Source: Sclerurus mexicanus
Lineage: Eukaryota; Chordata; Aves; Passeriformes; Furnariidae
Assembly: GCA_013396755.1 (NCBI GenBank)
Contig: VWZF01006969.1
Coordinates: 181,433-245,432 of the forward strand
Direction: 5' to 3'
Length of the DNA: 64,000 bases
Of this stretch, positions 49,441 to 62,200 are shown one piece after another (position 1 is the stretch's first letter; each line of letters opens with the position of its first letter). The position numbers were made by a program, and so were the translations under genes. Under the pieces are notes generated by a model, which saw nothing but the letters and a program-made list of their open reading frames with translations, had not been told where the DNA came from and made no database searches.

Positions 49441-52400
49441 CACTCCATAAAAATCTCTAATGGTCCAACAGCAAGCGCATTCTCTTTCACTGCAAGGGGA
49501 AATCAAGTGGAGGTTATGCCTTTGGACCACACAGGCTGAGAAATTCCACCTTGTATTTCTTAATCCTCACAGGCATCCAGTTTAGAACAGCTCAAAGGCC
49601 TGATAAGCCAGAAAATCATAGCTCTTGATGGTTCTAGGTTGTTGTTTTCTGAAGAGTATGTGTCTTTTGCTCTTTAAAGTCCATTTGGTAAAACCCATAG
49701 AAAACACTCCAATTTTTTCCACATATTCATCATGTGACATTCACAAATTGCATTTGCCCAGCAGTTGCCCTTGATGATAACTTAAGAGGACAACAATATT
49801 AGCTGTTCATTAGCAGATGATCCTGACTGTCCCTGAAAGCAACAGAGCTTCTGCTGGTGGGCACGTGCAAGGGATGGATGGGTTATCCCTCCTCTTGAAA
49901 TCACAGTCCTAATTTTTATCCTTCTAAAAATCAAATACTTCTACTAAGATTCTCAGTGTAGGCTCCAGAGCTGAGGATGCCACTTAGTACCTTTGGCAGA
50001 TGCTCACTCCAATGACATGGATATTTTTTAAATAGGCCACCAGCTATGGCACCCATACTGCTGCTCTGTCCATCCTGGAACTGCTGAGCAGAAACAGCAG
50101 TGCCTCTGATCCAGTGGGTCCTACGTTCTTAGAGCTGGGTCATGTGTCATTGTGCAAGAGCAGCTTTGACTGTGCCCATAAGTGTGATCCTGAACACCAG
50201 GGTAGGGTGTGAACTGATTGGAGTCTCATTCACCAGGCAGTGGAACTGCATTTAGAAACCAGCAAAGTCTCTATTCATTTTATTCTCTAAATTTTAAGAC
50301 ACCACTTTAAATGTTTTATCCACACTGATGGATTTGGCTCCATTTCCTGCAGAAATAAAAGTGCATTAGCTTAATAATTAAACAATCCTTTTTTAGACAA
50401 TTAAGGGGATTGGTTTACAAGAAGCTGTGTATGCTGTGTGGCCAGTGAAACCTGCATTAATTTGAGCTTCAACTAAATTGCATCAAATCTGATTTTTTTA
50501 AATGGTTTATATAATAGACTTAAAAGTCTGCAAGAGATGTGTCCTTGCTTGCTGAGCTTTTTCTTAGAGTAGAGAATAATGTTTCTAAAGCTTCTCTGTG
50601 TATTGTCTTAAGGGCTACTTATGCATCACTTAATGCCCAGTCTGTCATGCTAGTGAGTGCTCTGGGACTCCTTTATATGCAGATTATTGACATACAGAGA
50701 CACAAATATTTTCAGAGGAGCTTCTGTTACATTTTATTGTCTTGGTATGGCTGTAATGTATGCACACTAACTGTATACACTTGTGCACACACACATTTAG
50801 TGCCTGTTAAATACTGTGCTTCAAAAGTCATTAAGTTTTACAAAGCAAATGCACACATAAATTACAGTTGGGGTAGGGAGGAAATGTGATTATCTAGACA
50901 ACATACCCCGAGAGGGTTGTACTAACAGTGAATCTGAAGTCTCAGCTCTGATATAGCCTCTGGTCCCAGCGTAGATCTCCCCTGAGTCTGAGTGTTCCCA
51001 CCTGTCACCTGTGACACACAGGGCAGTAGGAGCACTTTGCACTGTTGGCTCCCCGGGCCACCTCTGGCTTGCAGAAGTACAGAGGAGGTCAGCAAAACCT
51101 TGCATGGTGGGTGCCAGTGTTCCCACACAGGCACCTGGCATACCTCCCTCTGTAGCTCACAGCTGCCCTTCTGAGGGAAGTGTGGATGTGGCAGAGCCAG
51201 CAGAAGCAAAAAGGAGGGAACCAAGTATTCTGAGGGAGCCTTAGTTCAAATGCTGTCCCCGGAACTTTTTAGGGATGAGGATCAGATTTAATGCAAGACA
51301 CCATTCCCACAGCAAGTGTAATACTTTTTGAACTTCCCTAAGAAATAATCAAGAACTTGAAGAATGCTCTGTCATATTGCCAGGAATGCTGAGACACTTT
51401 AATATGCAAACAAGTGACACTCAGAAATATTTCCATGCTGTTGCACTTTATATATGGTTGTCTGGGTACTTCTCTAAATCAGAGCAGTGGCAAGATCTCC
51501 TCCATGAAATTTGTCTTTCCATTCTAAATCCCACAGAGAAAGGCTGTTTTACCCCTGCAGATCTATCTTGAGGATTGCATCTGAAATCATTTCCTTCCAC
51601 ACAAACATTAAAAAAAAAAAAGAAAAGGGAGCACACGTTTGGCAGCAGTTCCTCATAATAGCTGCTTAGAATGTGGATTGGTTTTAATCTTCAATGCTCT
51701 AACTTAAAAATCAGCCTAGAACAAAATTCAGAGATATTCTGGTCTCTAAGGCAATGTTCTTTATGAACTAGAGTGAAGTGGGGTTTGTTTGAAGAATATT
51801 AAGGGAATAAAGAACAACTAAGTTTGACAGCTAAAATTTCATTTCTGAATTCTTGATTTTTTTGTGGGCTTTATCCTCTTACATTATTCAGGATCTGTCT
51901 GAAAGATATTAGTTTAAAAAAATGCAACCTCAAAAAATTGTCATGGAAAGTCAGTAATTCAGGAGGATGATTGTGTTTGTTTCAAAAAACTCTGAAGGAT
52001 AACAGCAATTACATCTCCAAGTGTACAGATGCTGTCATGTTCTTCAGAAGGCAAATTAAATGAAAGTGACTTGCTTAGGTATACTTGGGCGAGGTACTTT
52101 GCTAGCTGATCAGAAATTAATAATCCAGTGCAGTGTACACCAGCTAAAAGTCTCAGAATTACTCTTGTCAGATTATTCTGTAATACCCTGCTCTAATTTT
52201 GTCACTGTTCTTTACATGGTTCAGTGGGCTGGACTGTTGTTACAAAGGTGGTTTTTTTAGGGAGTCTTCAAGTGATTGCGTAGAAAGATGTAAAAGCTCA
52301 CTTTAGATTCCTGGACGTGAGTTCTTTGCTGGCATTAGTGATGATGCTCCAGATTTCCACTGGTAAAAGCAAAACACCACAGAACCAGGGTCATCACTTA

Positions 52401-55400
52401 TTTGCAGAAGACAAAAACCAGAGAAGAATTTTCCAAAGCTGAGCTCTATTTCAGGAAGTGGTGAGTCAGGCAGAGGATGGAAGTGTTTAATCCCATCATT
52501 TTAAAATGGGAAAAGGGAGATGATGATAGTCTGACTTCTTTCATTGTGCCAATTGAGTGAGACAAAGGAATTGAGAGGTGAAAGACAGCCTATTTCATGT
52601 TGTAAAGTTGAGGACTTTGAAGCCTTTACTTGTGGGAAAATACACTTCTCCAAGTATGCTTCACCTGTGAATGTTTGGTGCTATTATAGGGAAAAAATAT
52701 ATGGGTTTTTCAGTGGTCAGCCTGTTGCAGCTTCAAAGGATGGTTAGTACCTCTTACAATGTTTCCGTTCAATTAAATCTCTGGATTCATAGGAACTCGA
52801 TTATATGCTGCATAAAGTCAGATGAGCCTAGCACTAAGTAGCCAATTAATTCTGCTTTACTACCAGAATAAGGCACTTTGTATCAGCATCATATATTTAA
52901 CTGGCTCCAAAACAAGGTTAGCTTCTGGTGCTGACACTCACAGTATGGTTTAGAGATGGGGATAAGATGAATGCTCGCACATTCAGACCTGCAAAGGGAG
53001 AGCTACACCATAGGAAAGAGGAATTCTCAATGATTTCCACTGCTCTGTTTGTGTGTGAACAGGAACAGACAAACAGGAAAATCCCCAGAGATTTTCGTAC
53101 TGTAAAATTATTCTGACCGTCTTCAGAACTATTTCCTGAAGAGTCCCTTTTGTCATGGAAGCCTCCCTACAATAACTGCACCTGACGGAAGATGATGAGT
53201 GAGAGGAAAAATAACAATAAAAAGAGGGAAGAAGGGAAGTGAGGAGATGACAACAGCACAAAAACCTTCCAAGTAACAGCAAAGTCTAGGATAGCAGAAC
53301 CAGAACCTCCTTTAGATTAAATTTTCATACTAATCTTAAATAATGTATTTGGAAACTCAACACTTTTATAACAAAGGAGGAAAGAAAAGCAGAGAGGCTG
53401 AAACACTCAGCTGCAAATGAGGGAGAATATGTACACAGATATCTGAGTCTCCAATAGTCATAAAAACCAAACTGCCCCTTCCTTTTCCCCCCAGCATCAT
53501 TCACTTCTTAGCTTCTCTTTAAGGAAAAATCAGCTTTGAAGAAATCTCAGTGTTTATTGAAACCCTGACATATTTACATGTATTTAAGATACAGAAGTAG
53601 CAACCAAGTTTCTGTTGGTTTGAAGAAGGCATTTGGGGGACGTTTGCAAGGACTGTACTCGTGGTCTGTTCACATCCAAGACCTGTAACGTTTTTCTCAT
53701 GCTTATTGAATCCTGAGATCAAGAAAACTTGATCAAAATTATGACACCAGTAATCCCACTGAGCTGAGGGGTTTTTGTTTGCTTGTTTTGCTAGAATTGT
53801 CTAACCTTCTTCTGCAAATGATGCTGTGCAAGGTCTGACTGACCGAATCTGTCCCCCAGTTACCTGGTAATCAATCTGACACTTTATAAATGGTGAGCCA
53901 ATGCAGTGCTTGGAATCCATTGTCCAAAGTTTCCTAATTTTTGGTATCAATAGCAAGTGAAATAATCCACATCATGAGGTGACAGGTGATACAGATGGAA
54001 GGTTCGTGCCCACACCCTGCTTAGAGTGAGCCAGTTGAAGTGTTGATCTTAGGTGGGTCTCCAGAAGGTGCTGGCCAGACCTTGGTCTCAGCTCTGAACT
54101 AACAGCATGGAGACTCCCCTGCAGTCGGTTAAATGGAGTTGAGCTGGGTGATCTGTGGAGAATATTTTCCTTATTTCATCCTCTGTTCATTTCAAACAGG
54201 TCCAGAAAGATTTGAACACCTTGTTCTAATGGTAGTTTGGGATTTCTGTGTATTGTAAAGATTTTTGTGGGTTGATAAAGGTGATTTCATGAGCAGAACA
54301 AGCAAGTACTTGTGTGCCTGGAAAGTCATGGTACTAATGTTTTACATATGCACACGTTTATTACCTATTGCAAAAGCTGTCGTGATTCAGGAACTCTCCT
54401 TTTGGTCTGGGGCTCTTCTTTTTGTCACTTCAGTAATTCTGTGAACCACACAGACATTACTGTTCACAAATTCGAACTTTGCCCGAGAAATTGTTGGGTT
54501 TGAGTTTCAGGGTCTCCAAGGCCTCCTTTCTTCTTCTCCTCTCACCTATTCTGGCACTTCCATGAGCATACTCATCCTTCCTGGGTCTCCCACCAGCTGG
54601 GCTGCTCTGCCGTGGCAACATGGCATTTTGTCCTGGCTGGACACTCGGGTGTCTCTGCCAGCTGTTGTCCTGCTATGGCCAGCTCGTTTGAGCTCATCTA
54701 GTCTCTTTGTCTCCCTGGAGACACATGGGTGTCATTTCCACTAGTTTCAGGCTGGTTTCAGCTGTGAGTAAGGCTGAGCAGGATTTCAGATCTTCTCCTC
54801 AGCATTGTTCCTTCTCCCAGTAGCTCACTGCTTTTTGGGGTCTTTGAGGCATTGGGCCTTCAGCCTGTAAAGCTGCTGAGTACTGCATTTAAACAGAGCT
54901 GAGATGTTTAGGCGTTCTCAAAGAGACTTTATAAGCAAGTCTTTCCATTCCCTGAGGAAACTTCCTCTCAGTTGGAGCACTGGCAGCCTGGTCCATCCAA
55001 ATATACTCTGCAGGTGTTGCTATTTACAGAAGCACAAGGAGTACTGGTGTCTGACTCACATTTAAAGCAAAGGAAATTAATCTTCCAACAAAACAACTGG
55101 CATTATTAGCACCCAAGGGGCAGACGCTGAGGCTAATAAAGGAAACCATTTGCTAGAGGATTCTCTGAAGGTGAGGAATGTGGAGATGTTTGCCCAGCAA
55201 GCTCTGGCTTCTGAAATGGGAGCATTTAATAAACTCCCTAAAGCAACTGAAGTATTTAATAAATGGGAAAATAAATAAATAACATCCTCCCAGAACAAAT
55301 TTGGGAAAGGATCCATATCCCATAAAGTCTTCTCTTTCCAAAGCCTCTCTAGACAGAAAGTAGGACCCTTGGGGACCTTAAGGACAGAAAAAGTAGACAC

Positions 55401-55778
55401 AGCCCCTCAGATACTCTTATAAATCAAGTGGATCTGTTCTGTTGGCATCCATTTATCTTAATTTCTTTTTTCACTCCAATTTCCAAAAAATTTTAAAGAA
55501 ACTAGAGAATATCCCAAAGCATTATTTTATTTCTCCCTATTTTTCATACCCCTCATGGCTTTGTAATAAAGAAAAAAAATTGCAAGTCATCACAGGTTTC
55601 TAGTTCCATAAGGAAAAAATTCTTCTACTTCGAAGCAGGTGGTCTGAGTGAACCCTGGGAACCTGGTGGGCTCAGGGCTTGTTGAGTCCAAGGAGCAATA
55701 TCCTGCAAGTGATGTAGCCCGATGCTTTATCATTAAAAACCGCCTAAAAGAGGTTTCTCAGCTCCCAGATACTGCCAG
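49441..55778. other. Unique intron DNA, no gene seen
   Basis: No exon or transposon recognised. A poly-A run is at 51608-51623. Chance frames at 50890-51244 occur on both strands of a slightly GC-richer patch. Confidence 0.5.
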
Positions 55779-55923
55779 AAAAAAACCAAAAACCCACACA
55801 CGAAACAACCCCAACCAAACCAAACAAAAAAACAACCAACCAAAAAAAAACAACAAAAAAACCCCAAACCAACCAACCAACCAAATGAAACAAACAAAAT
55901 AAAAACCACCAAAAAACACACAC
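55779..55923. repeat. A/C-only low-complexity tract
   Basis: About 145 bp in which the + strand is almost exclusively A and C, made of AACC, AAAC and ACCCC words, including (CCAA)4 near 55869-55884. It has extreme strand asymmetry and no other feature. Both strands give chance frames of only a few residue types (Asn/Gln/Lys/Pro/Thr, or Phe/Gly/Leu/Val/Trp), which are not genes. Confidence 0.9.
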
Positions 55924-57407
55924 TCTAAATAGTGTTTCAAATTTTAAAATTAATTCTTTTTTCTCAGTGGTGCTGAGATTTCGCCGAGTGTCTACTTGTG
56001 CATTCCCTGGGTGGTTTTAGCTCATGCAGGTGTTTAAAAAAAGTAATACTTTTTTAATGGCAGCCAGGATGTTTAGAGAGAGTAACTAAGCACAGGCGTG
56101 GAGATTATGAAATTTGCTTAAGTGTTAATGGGCTGATTGCTGAGTTCCAGCCTGCCGTCCTCGCTGCAAAGTGATTGACTGGTGCTGCAGGTCTTCACAC
56201 TTGACGCTCGGATTTGACTCGAGAATTCTGCCAAGTCTTTTACTCTGAAATTTATCTTAATTAGATCTGAAAGACCTGCCACAGCAGAATAGTCACACCG
56301 ATTAAAATGAAAAACAGGAGAAATTACTGATCAAATTAATCATAATGTCGGGTTACAGCTGTAGGTCTGATGTAATTTGCCACTCCAGTGAGTTACATCG
56401 GCCCGGGCAGAGGGAAGAGAGCTGGGTTTACGCTGATCCGTAACACCAGGCAGCTTCGGGCAGCCCATCAGGAGCCTTGTTTCATTCATTCTCTCGGCTT
56501 ACTCTGACCCCAGAGCTGCAACTAGGAACAATTTAGGCAAAAGGAAAAATGTCCTTTTATCGAGGAGGTTACACTGCAAACGTGAGCTTTCCAAATCCTT
56601 CTTGTTTCATCTTTTGCCTTTCTCCACCAACCTTCTGCTTTTGTTTCAGGTAATCAACAATTAATTATGTGGAAACTGGAAAATTAAAAAAGACAGAGGT
56701 TACCACCTCAGGCACAGTCAGAAAATGGTTCTTTCTAAGAGCTCCTAGTGGGGCAGGGTATGAGGAAATTAGGATCATTTAAGCAAATGGGCACATAGCA
56801 TCACCTGCCCTTTCTAGCAGGCAGGAAATAAACAATCAGACCTGATATTTTATAGGTGTGATGATTCTAAAATTTATTTTTAAATTACTTATTCTATATT
56901 ACAGTCTACTTTAAAAAAAAAAAATACTGATTGAGCCCCTGTTAGAAAGTGATGCCTTGTGGGTCTTAAGGGACCCATCATAATATTTTCATCTGAAATA
57001 GAAGCCTTCTACAAGTCTCCAAGTGTTTGTTCCACCAGCAAGGCTTGAAGGATTTTTAGGACAACTTGTCTTATAACACCACTGGAGTTTTTGCTGCTGA
57101 TCCAGGACACAGCCAAGAAATGAAGTTTGCCACCAGCTGAGAAAGGAAATGAAGTAAAGAACACGAAATGGTATAGATGAGCACTATGATTCCCAGGACA
57201 AAAAGGACTTACCTCGGAAAGACACCCAGGTTTTATTTTGATACTGTAATACCTTAGGCTACTCTGGAATATTTTGTGTAATTTTTCTTTTCCAGCAATG
57301 ATGTGATTCTATAAAGTTGGTTTCTCCCCTGCCCAAAATTCCATTTTAATTTTCTGGTTTAGACCTGGGAAATTGAAAGAACTGAGGATAGTCTTTGTTT
57401 AGAATCA

Positions 57408-57411
<4 letters not shown>
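55924..57411. other. Unique intron DNA with a possible conserved block, no gene seen
   Basis: 56080-56480 is non-repetitive with AT-rich homeodomain-type motifs (AAATTAATCATAA near 56333-56345; CTTAATTAGATC near 56257) interspersed with GC-richer segments. By appearance it is a candidate intronic enhancer; untested. Confidence 0.45.

Positions 57412-57449
<38 letters not shown>
57412..57449. repeat. (TA)19 microsatellite
   Basis: 38 bp of uninterrupted TA dinucleotide. Confidence 0.97.
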
Positions 57450-57453
<4 letters not shown>

Positions 57454-59164
57454 CTGTTATATCAAATTGCAAAAAAAATGGTGGTTTAACAAAGGAAATT
57501 GAAAATATTTTAACTCACGGTGATGATTTGAAATTTACTAAAATCAAATCATTTTCAAATGCAAGCTTTTGTTTGCTGAAACATTTCCATATTCCATCTT
57601 TCATCTTCATTTACATCAGAAATGACGTGATAAACTAAGATAATTTCAGATAATTTCCCACAGGACAGGAACCTGACTTATTTTGGCTAGCTTAGACATG
57701 ACCCAACATCCTGTGAGGATTCTAGCTGGAGAACCAAGCTGGGTTATGTTTGTGGAGCAGACTGGAAGGCAGAGCTGAGTTTCCAGAAGAGAAAAAGTGA
57801 TGTATGAGAACAGCACATCAGATATTGCTAGGATCATCCTTTTACTGAAGGAATTATGGCAGTGCATGTTGGTTCTTAAGGGAGCTGAGGTTCTTTAAAG
57901 CAGCAATCGCTGATGCGATGTCTTTGTGTAACTGTTAAGAAATACGTACTTTTCAAAAGCACAGGAGAAGCAGCCAGACCTGGGAGGATCCCAGTTCTCT
58001 TGGCAAAAATGCTGCTGCTATAAAGAAAATCCCAAAGGATGGGCCCAGTCACATTACAGAACAGATCCCTCTGCTAGAGATTGCCAGTAAATTGGTATCA
58101 GAAGATGATTGTTAATGAATGTGATAACACGTGATATAAAAATTATTAGCATAGTGACCTTACAGCCCTGCTTTCAGCTGCTGGACAGGCAGCCCCAGCT
58201 GGAGCGCTGTCTCTGTCTCTTGTTGCTCTCATCCTGGTTTGGGCAGTGCTACCCCTTTGGGCTGGAGGCTGGAACAGGACAGAAGATAGCTGGGGCAGAT
58301 GGTGAAGGCTTGGGCTCTGCTGGGATCAGGGTCTAGGAGAAGTCAGTCTCATTGCCAGGATTCATGTGAGGATGCAGTTTCCATCAGCGTACAGTTCCTC
58401 AGGGACAGGGAGGAGAAGGAAAATGCTGGGAGAAAAAAAATGTCTTTGTCACTGTGCCTTTTCTACTGGGAGAGACAGATAAAAACCCCCAGTATTAGCA
58501 TTGTGAAAGGCTGGAACTTTATCCCTGATCACCACTCGAGAATAAGATGCTGTGTGCATTTCCATCCTACTTCAGTCTGCAAGTTTTCACTTTGTAATAA
58601 GACCTAACTCCACTACTAGGGGAGTTGGCAGAGGGTTTCTCAGCTCTCAAATGAGACAGGAGCAAGCTCAATATGCCACTATGAAGGTTTCCCCCTTGTC
58701 TCCCTCCCCAACTTTATAGAATTGCAGCCTCCTTGTTTGCTTTATTTTAGCTGTCTTCTGACTCTGAAACGTGTTCTCCATGCAATCAAAATGTGTCTGA
58801 CAGAATTTTCAGTTCATGTAAAACAAATATAAAAATAAACAGAACTTGAGAAAAGCAAGCCATTCTAAAAATCCTTGATGTTTTCCCCATAGACATTCAA
58901 AGAGTATGTCTAGGGGGAAATCACCGGTACTTCAAATGTACAAGCAGGTATAGAGACAACATATGTCAGTCCTGTAGACCCAAATTTGGCAGTCCAAGCT
59001 CTCGTGAGTGAAAACTGCAGCAAAAGGAGGGGAGGGAATTCTTTTACTGCCACATAAAATCTGCATATTTAGCTCTAATCTCATCATCAAGTCATGCCTT
59101 TGCTTGCTGAATTCTCTTTTGACAAATAATTTGCATCAGGAAGCAAAATGCTCTAGTAAATGCC
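57450..59164. other. Unique intron DNA, no gene seen
   Basis: No exon or repeat recognised. Confidence 0.5.
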
Positions 59165-59250
59165 TTGTTGGAGTGAGGAGCACCAGACTGCAGTCCCAGG
59201 TTTGTCACTGTCTGGGATGTCACTTTGTCTTTCTCTTCCTTTTGTTGAAT
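59165..59250 (+). mobile_element. Ancient MIR-type SINE relic
   Basis: GAGGAGCACCAGACTGCAGT, CCCAGGTTTGTCACTGTCTG and GGATGTCACTTTGTCTTTCT follow the MIR order ('ctgggagtCAGgagaCctGGGTTctaatcccggcTctGcCACTgacctgctGtGtgacCttgggcaaGTCACTTcccCTcTCT') with deletions. Diverged; the family assignment is by pattern only. Confidence 0.4.
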
Positions 59251-62200
59251 CTTCCACCATTGTTTGATCACTTCATACTGAAAACTTTACAGTCTTTTGG
59301 TATAATGCAATGAGGCCTTGATCTTGCACTGGGCTCCTTGGTACTGCTGTAACACTAATGCTACAAAAGCAGGGAACATTCAAAGGAGGGATCTCACAGC
59401 CCCAGTCACTCTCCTGCTGCATTCAGAGTAGTGTTGCTGTTGACTTCAGAGGACACAGAATTGTTATCTATTTTGTTTCCAAGTATATTGAATATTTTGA
59501 AGTTTCTGTCAGCTGTTCACTGTGCTATCAAATGCACTAATGAAAGGTTTTCCTAAAGTTAATTTTCCTGCTCGTAATACAATAACCAAATTTGCTTTAA
59601 CACTTGAAAAAATCCATCCATACTAAAGAGAATCAGTTGCTTAATCCTAAAATTAAAGGTTATTGCATGCAAGAGAAAATAATTACATGCTCAAAGTATG
59701 GAAAAAAGAAAACTTTTTTAATATGTAGGTATTTGTATAATTAAAGACTAATCAAGCATGAAGGCTGCTGACTAAACCAGAAAATGAGATTGTTGGCAAG
59801 CAATATTGTAATGTAAATGCCATTTTTGTTTAAGTACTAAGGAGCTGAAGGAATGATATCCTGAACAGATTAAAAGCAAACAGCATTGATAATAAATATT
59901 TATCAGATTTCAAATGCAACACGCAGAGATTTTTATATTTTACATGCAAAATATATTGGCATTGAAATATTCAGTCACTTTTCAAAGGTTTGTTCACATC
60001 TTCACTTTAAAATGTTGAAAACAAGCACTCACTAGTGATAGAAAGAGCTTTAGAACTCAGCCTCAACCTGTAGCAATGCCAGTAATGCGCAGGCAGTGGA
60101 AGCAGGCGAGAGGTACAAACACACTTAACTACAAACGTGTAAGAACAACTCCCGGGGCTGGAGAGGCAGAGCTGGAATGGTCTACACGTGTGTTACACTT
60201 TCTTTTTCTTTTTCTTTTTCGAAGTGTTTGCTTTAATTTTTCAAAAACAGAGGGAGGCTTCTCAAGCTTAAATCCATGCCATGAAACAAAGGCTTAGTAA
60301 AGTATTTATGGAGGCCTTATATATACACAGAAATTAACCCTCGGAACCACTGTATTGTTGTAGTGGGTTGATTTAGTGTCTGTATCACCTTGGGGAAGTG
60401 CTTTAAGTTTATGGTAAAATATTGCACTGGTTAAATATGCTCATCACAACATCTTTGTGTTGTGTTATTGTAGCCTAAATCTTGTTCAGGAGTGGATGTT
60501 AAGGTATTTGGCTACATCAAGGGCCGAGGAGAATGAGGAAATGCTAGAAATGAAGTATTAAATGTGTTCCCATTCCTATTCATCTCCTTTTCAGTATGCT
60601 GTTCCCAGAGCTGGCACTGCTCAGCCTGCTGAGGTCCAAGAGAAACCATCTCTTAATCAAGCCTGATCATACAATAGTTGAAGCTAATTTAAAACATCTG
60701 TGAAAAGAGGCTTAAACCCAGTGGCCGTAATGGAGAGACAGTGACTACCTGTGCTTTAGCACCTGTGCTGTGGGCCATGGCATCCCTGGTGTCGGTGTGG
60801 ACCTCCTGTTGTTTCCTCGCACATTCACTTTTTGGGATAATTTTCATCTCACTTTTTTATGACTGAAAGACACAGGAGTGTGTCACTGACGGAGTTATTG
60901 GGGGAAAGTGGCAACAGGGATTGTTGAATGTAAGGCTGCCTACACCATTATCAAATTTTTCCTGTCCTAGGATAATTATATTCTATTTGTCTTTGGACTA
61001 AAGGAGTGTAGACAAGTTAAAATTAAATAATACCCTGCAAAAGTCTTAATGTTAGTCCCTTGAATAAGCATTGATCTAATTTTCAGAAGGTTTGAGTCAC
61101 TCCCATTGATGTGAACTGTGGAAATTATTACTTAGCTCTCAAAGGAGTAAAGATACAGATTTCAGCCTCTGAATTTCTTAGAAGAGTCTTGCTCGCGTCT
61201 GCAGGTTTTACCACAGGGAACTGCCAATTTGCAAATGCCCAAATTCAGAGCAAGCTCAGACCAAGCCAGCCTGTTTCCTGCAATAGCCTGTGTTTATCCG
61301 AGTTAATAAGCTCTTCAATGTGTAATATAGCGTGTGTATAAATGAGCATATATCAGCATCAAGAAACTTTAAAATAAGTGCTTTGTAAGTCTTCTCAGCA
61401 ACTCATATTTACATTAATGTAATGACACTAAGAATTACCTTGGTAGAGACACACTAAGGAAAATAGTAGGAAAAATACAAAACTTTGTGTCTAGACCGTC
61501 AGTCAGAGGCCCAGCAAGGAGGCAAGTGGAAGGGGCAGTAAAGCACATTTAGATCAAAGCCAAGCAACGGATGGTCTGCGAGCCAGGTCTGACCCACAGG
61601 AAATTTCTATCCAGACCCCAAGTGAGCAAATGAAAGAGGAATAAAGGGCTTTGAAGGCAACTGCACATGTGCTTTGCCCTGGGGTGTCCTATTGCTTGTA
61701 AGTCACAAGAGCAGCCCAAAACACCTAAGAGAGGTGGGGGGTGAAAAATCTGCCTTTTGAGATTTGTTTGTTTGTTTGTTTTTCACACATAACTGGCTGA
61801 ACCGTAGTAATAAGTAATAAGTTTTTCGGTCACCTGTTAGCAAAAGGCCCTAATTCTTTACTTCTTCAGAGATAGTTCTGTCTCCCAAAGAATAGCAATC
61901 CTGTCAAGCAGGATAAATCCTTTTTGGTTTGTTTTTTTTCTACCTGTATTGCTGTATAAATGGTAAGTTACAAGAAGGGTTCACCTCTTATTTCTAGAAG
62001 GGACATTACCACAGTTTTCTGAGCAAAACATGGTAACATGTAAATTATTTAAAGGCTGAAACAGACACTTGCACAAGTCATTAAACTACCCGGTGTCTTA
62101 GAACAGGGAAAGGATATCCCTGGGATATTTATCTGAGGGCTCTGCAGGTTAAAGGGGAAATGAAGTCAGCAGAAAAAGGTGCACATAGAAAGAGCAATTA

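Noticed and set aside
49072..49539. 155-codon + strand reading frame starting with Met at 49072 as a complete small gene
   Set aside because: Its first 11 codons are the pyrimidine-rich acceptor tract and the last 35 lie beyond a good donor. Only 49106-49434 matches POU6F2, so it is an internal exon with chance intronic extensions.
55648..55940. Asn/Gln/Lys-rich and Phe/Gly/Trp-rich reading frames on opposite strands
   Set aside because: Both are translations of the A/C-only low-complexity tract.
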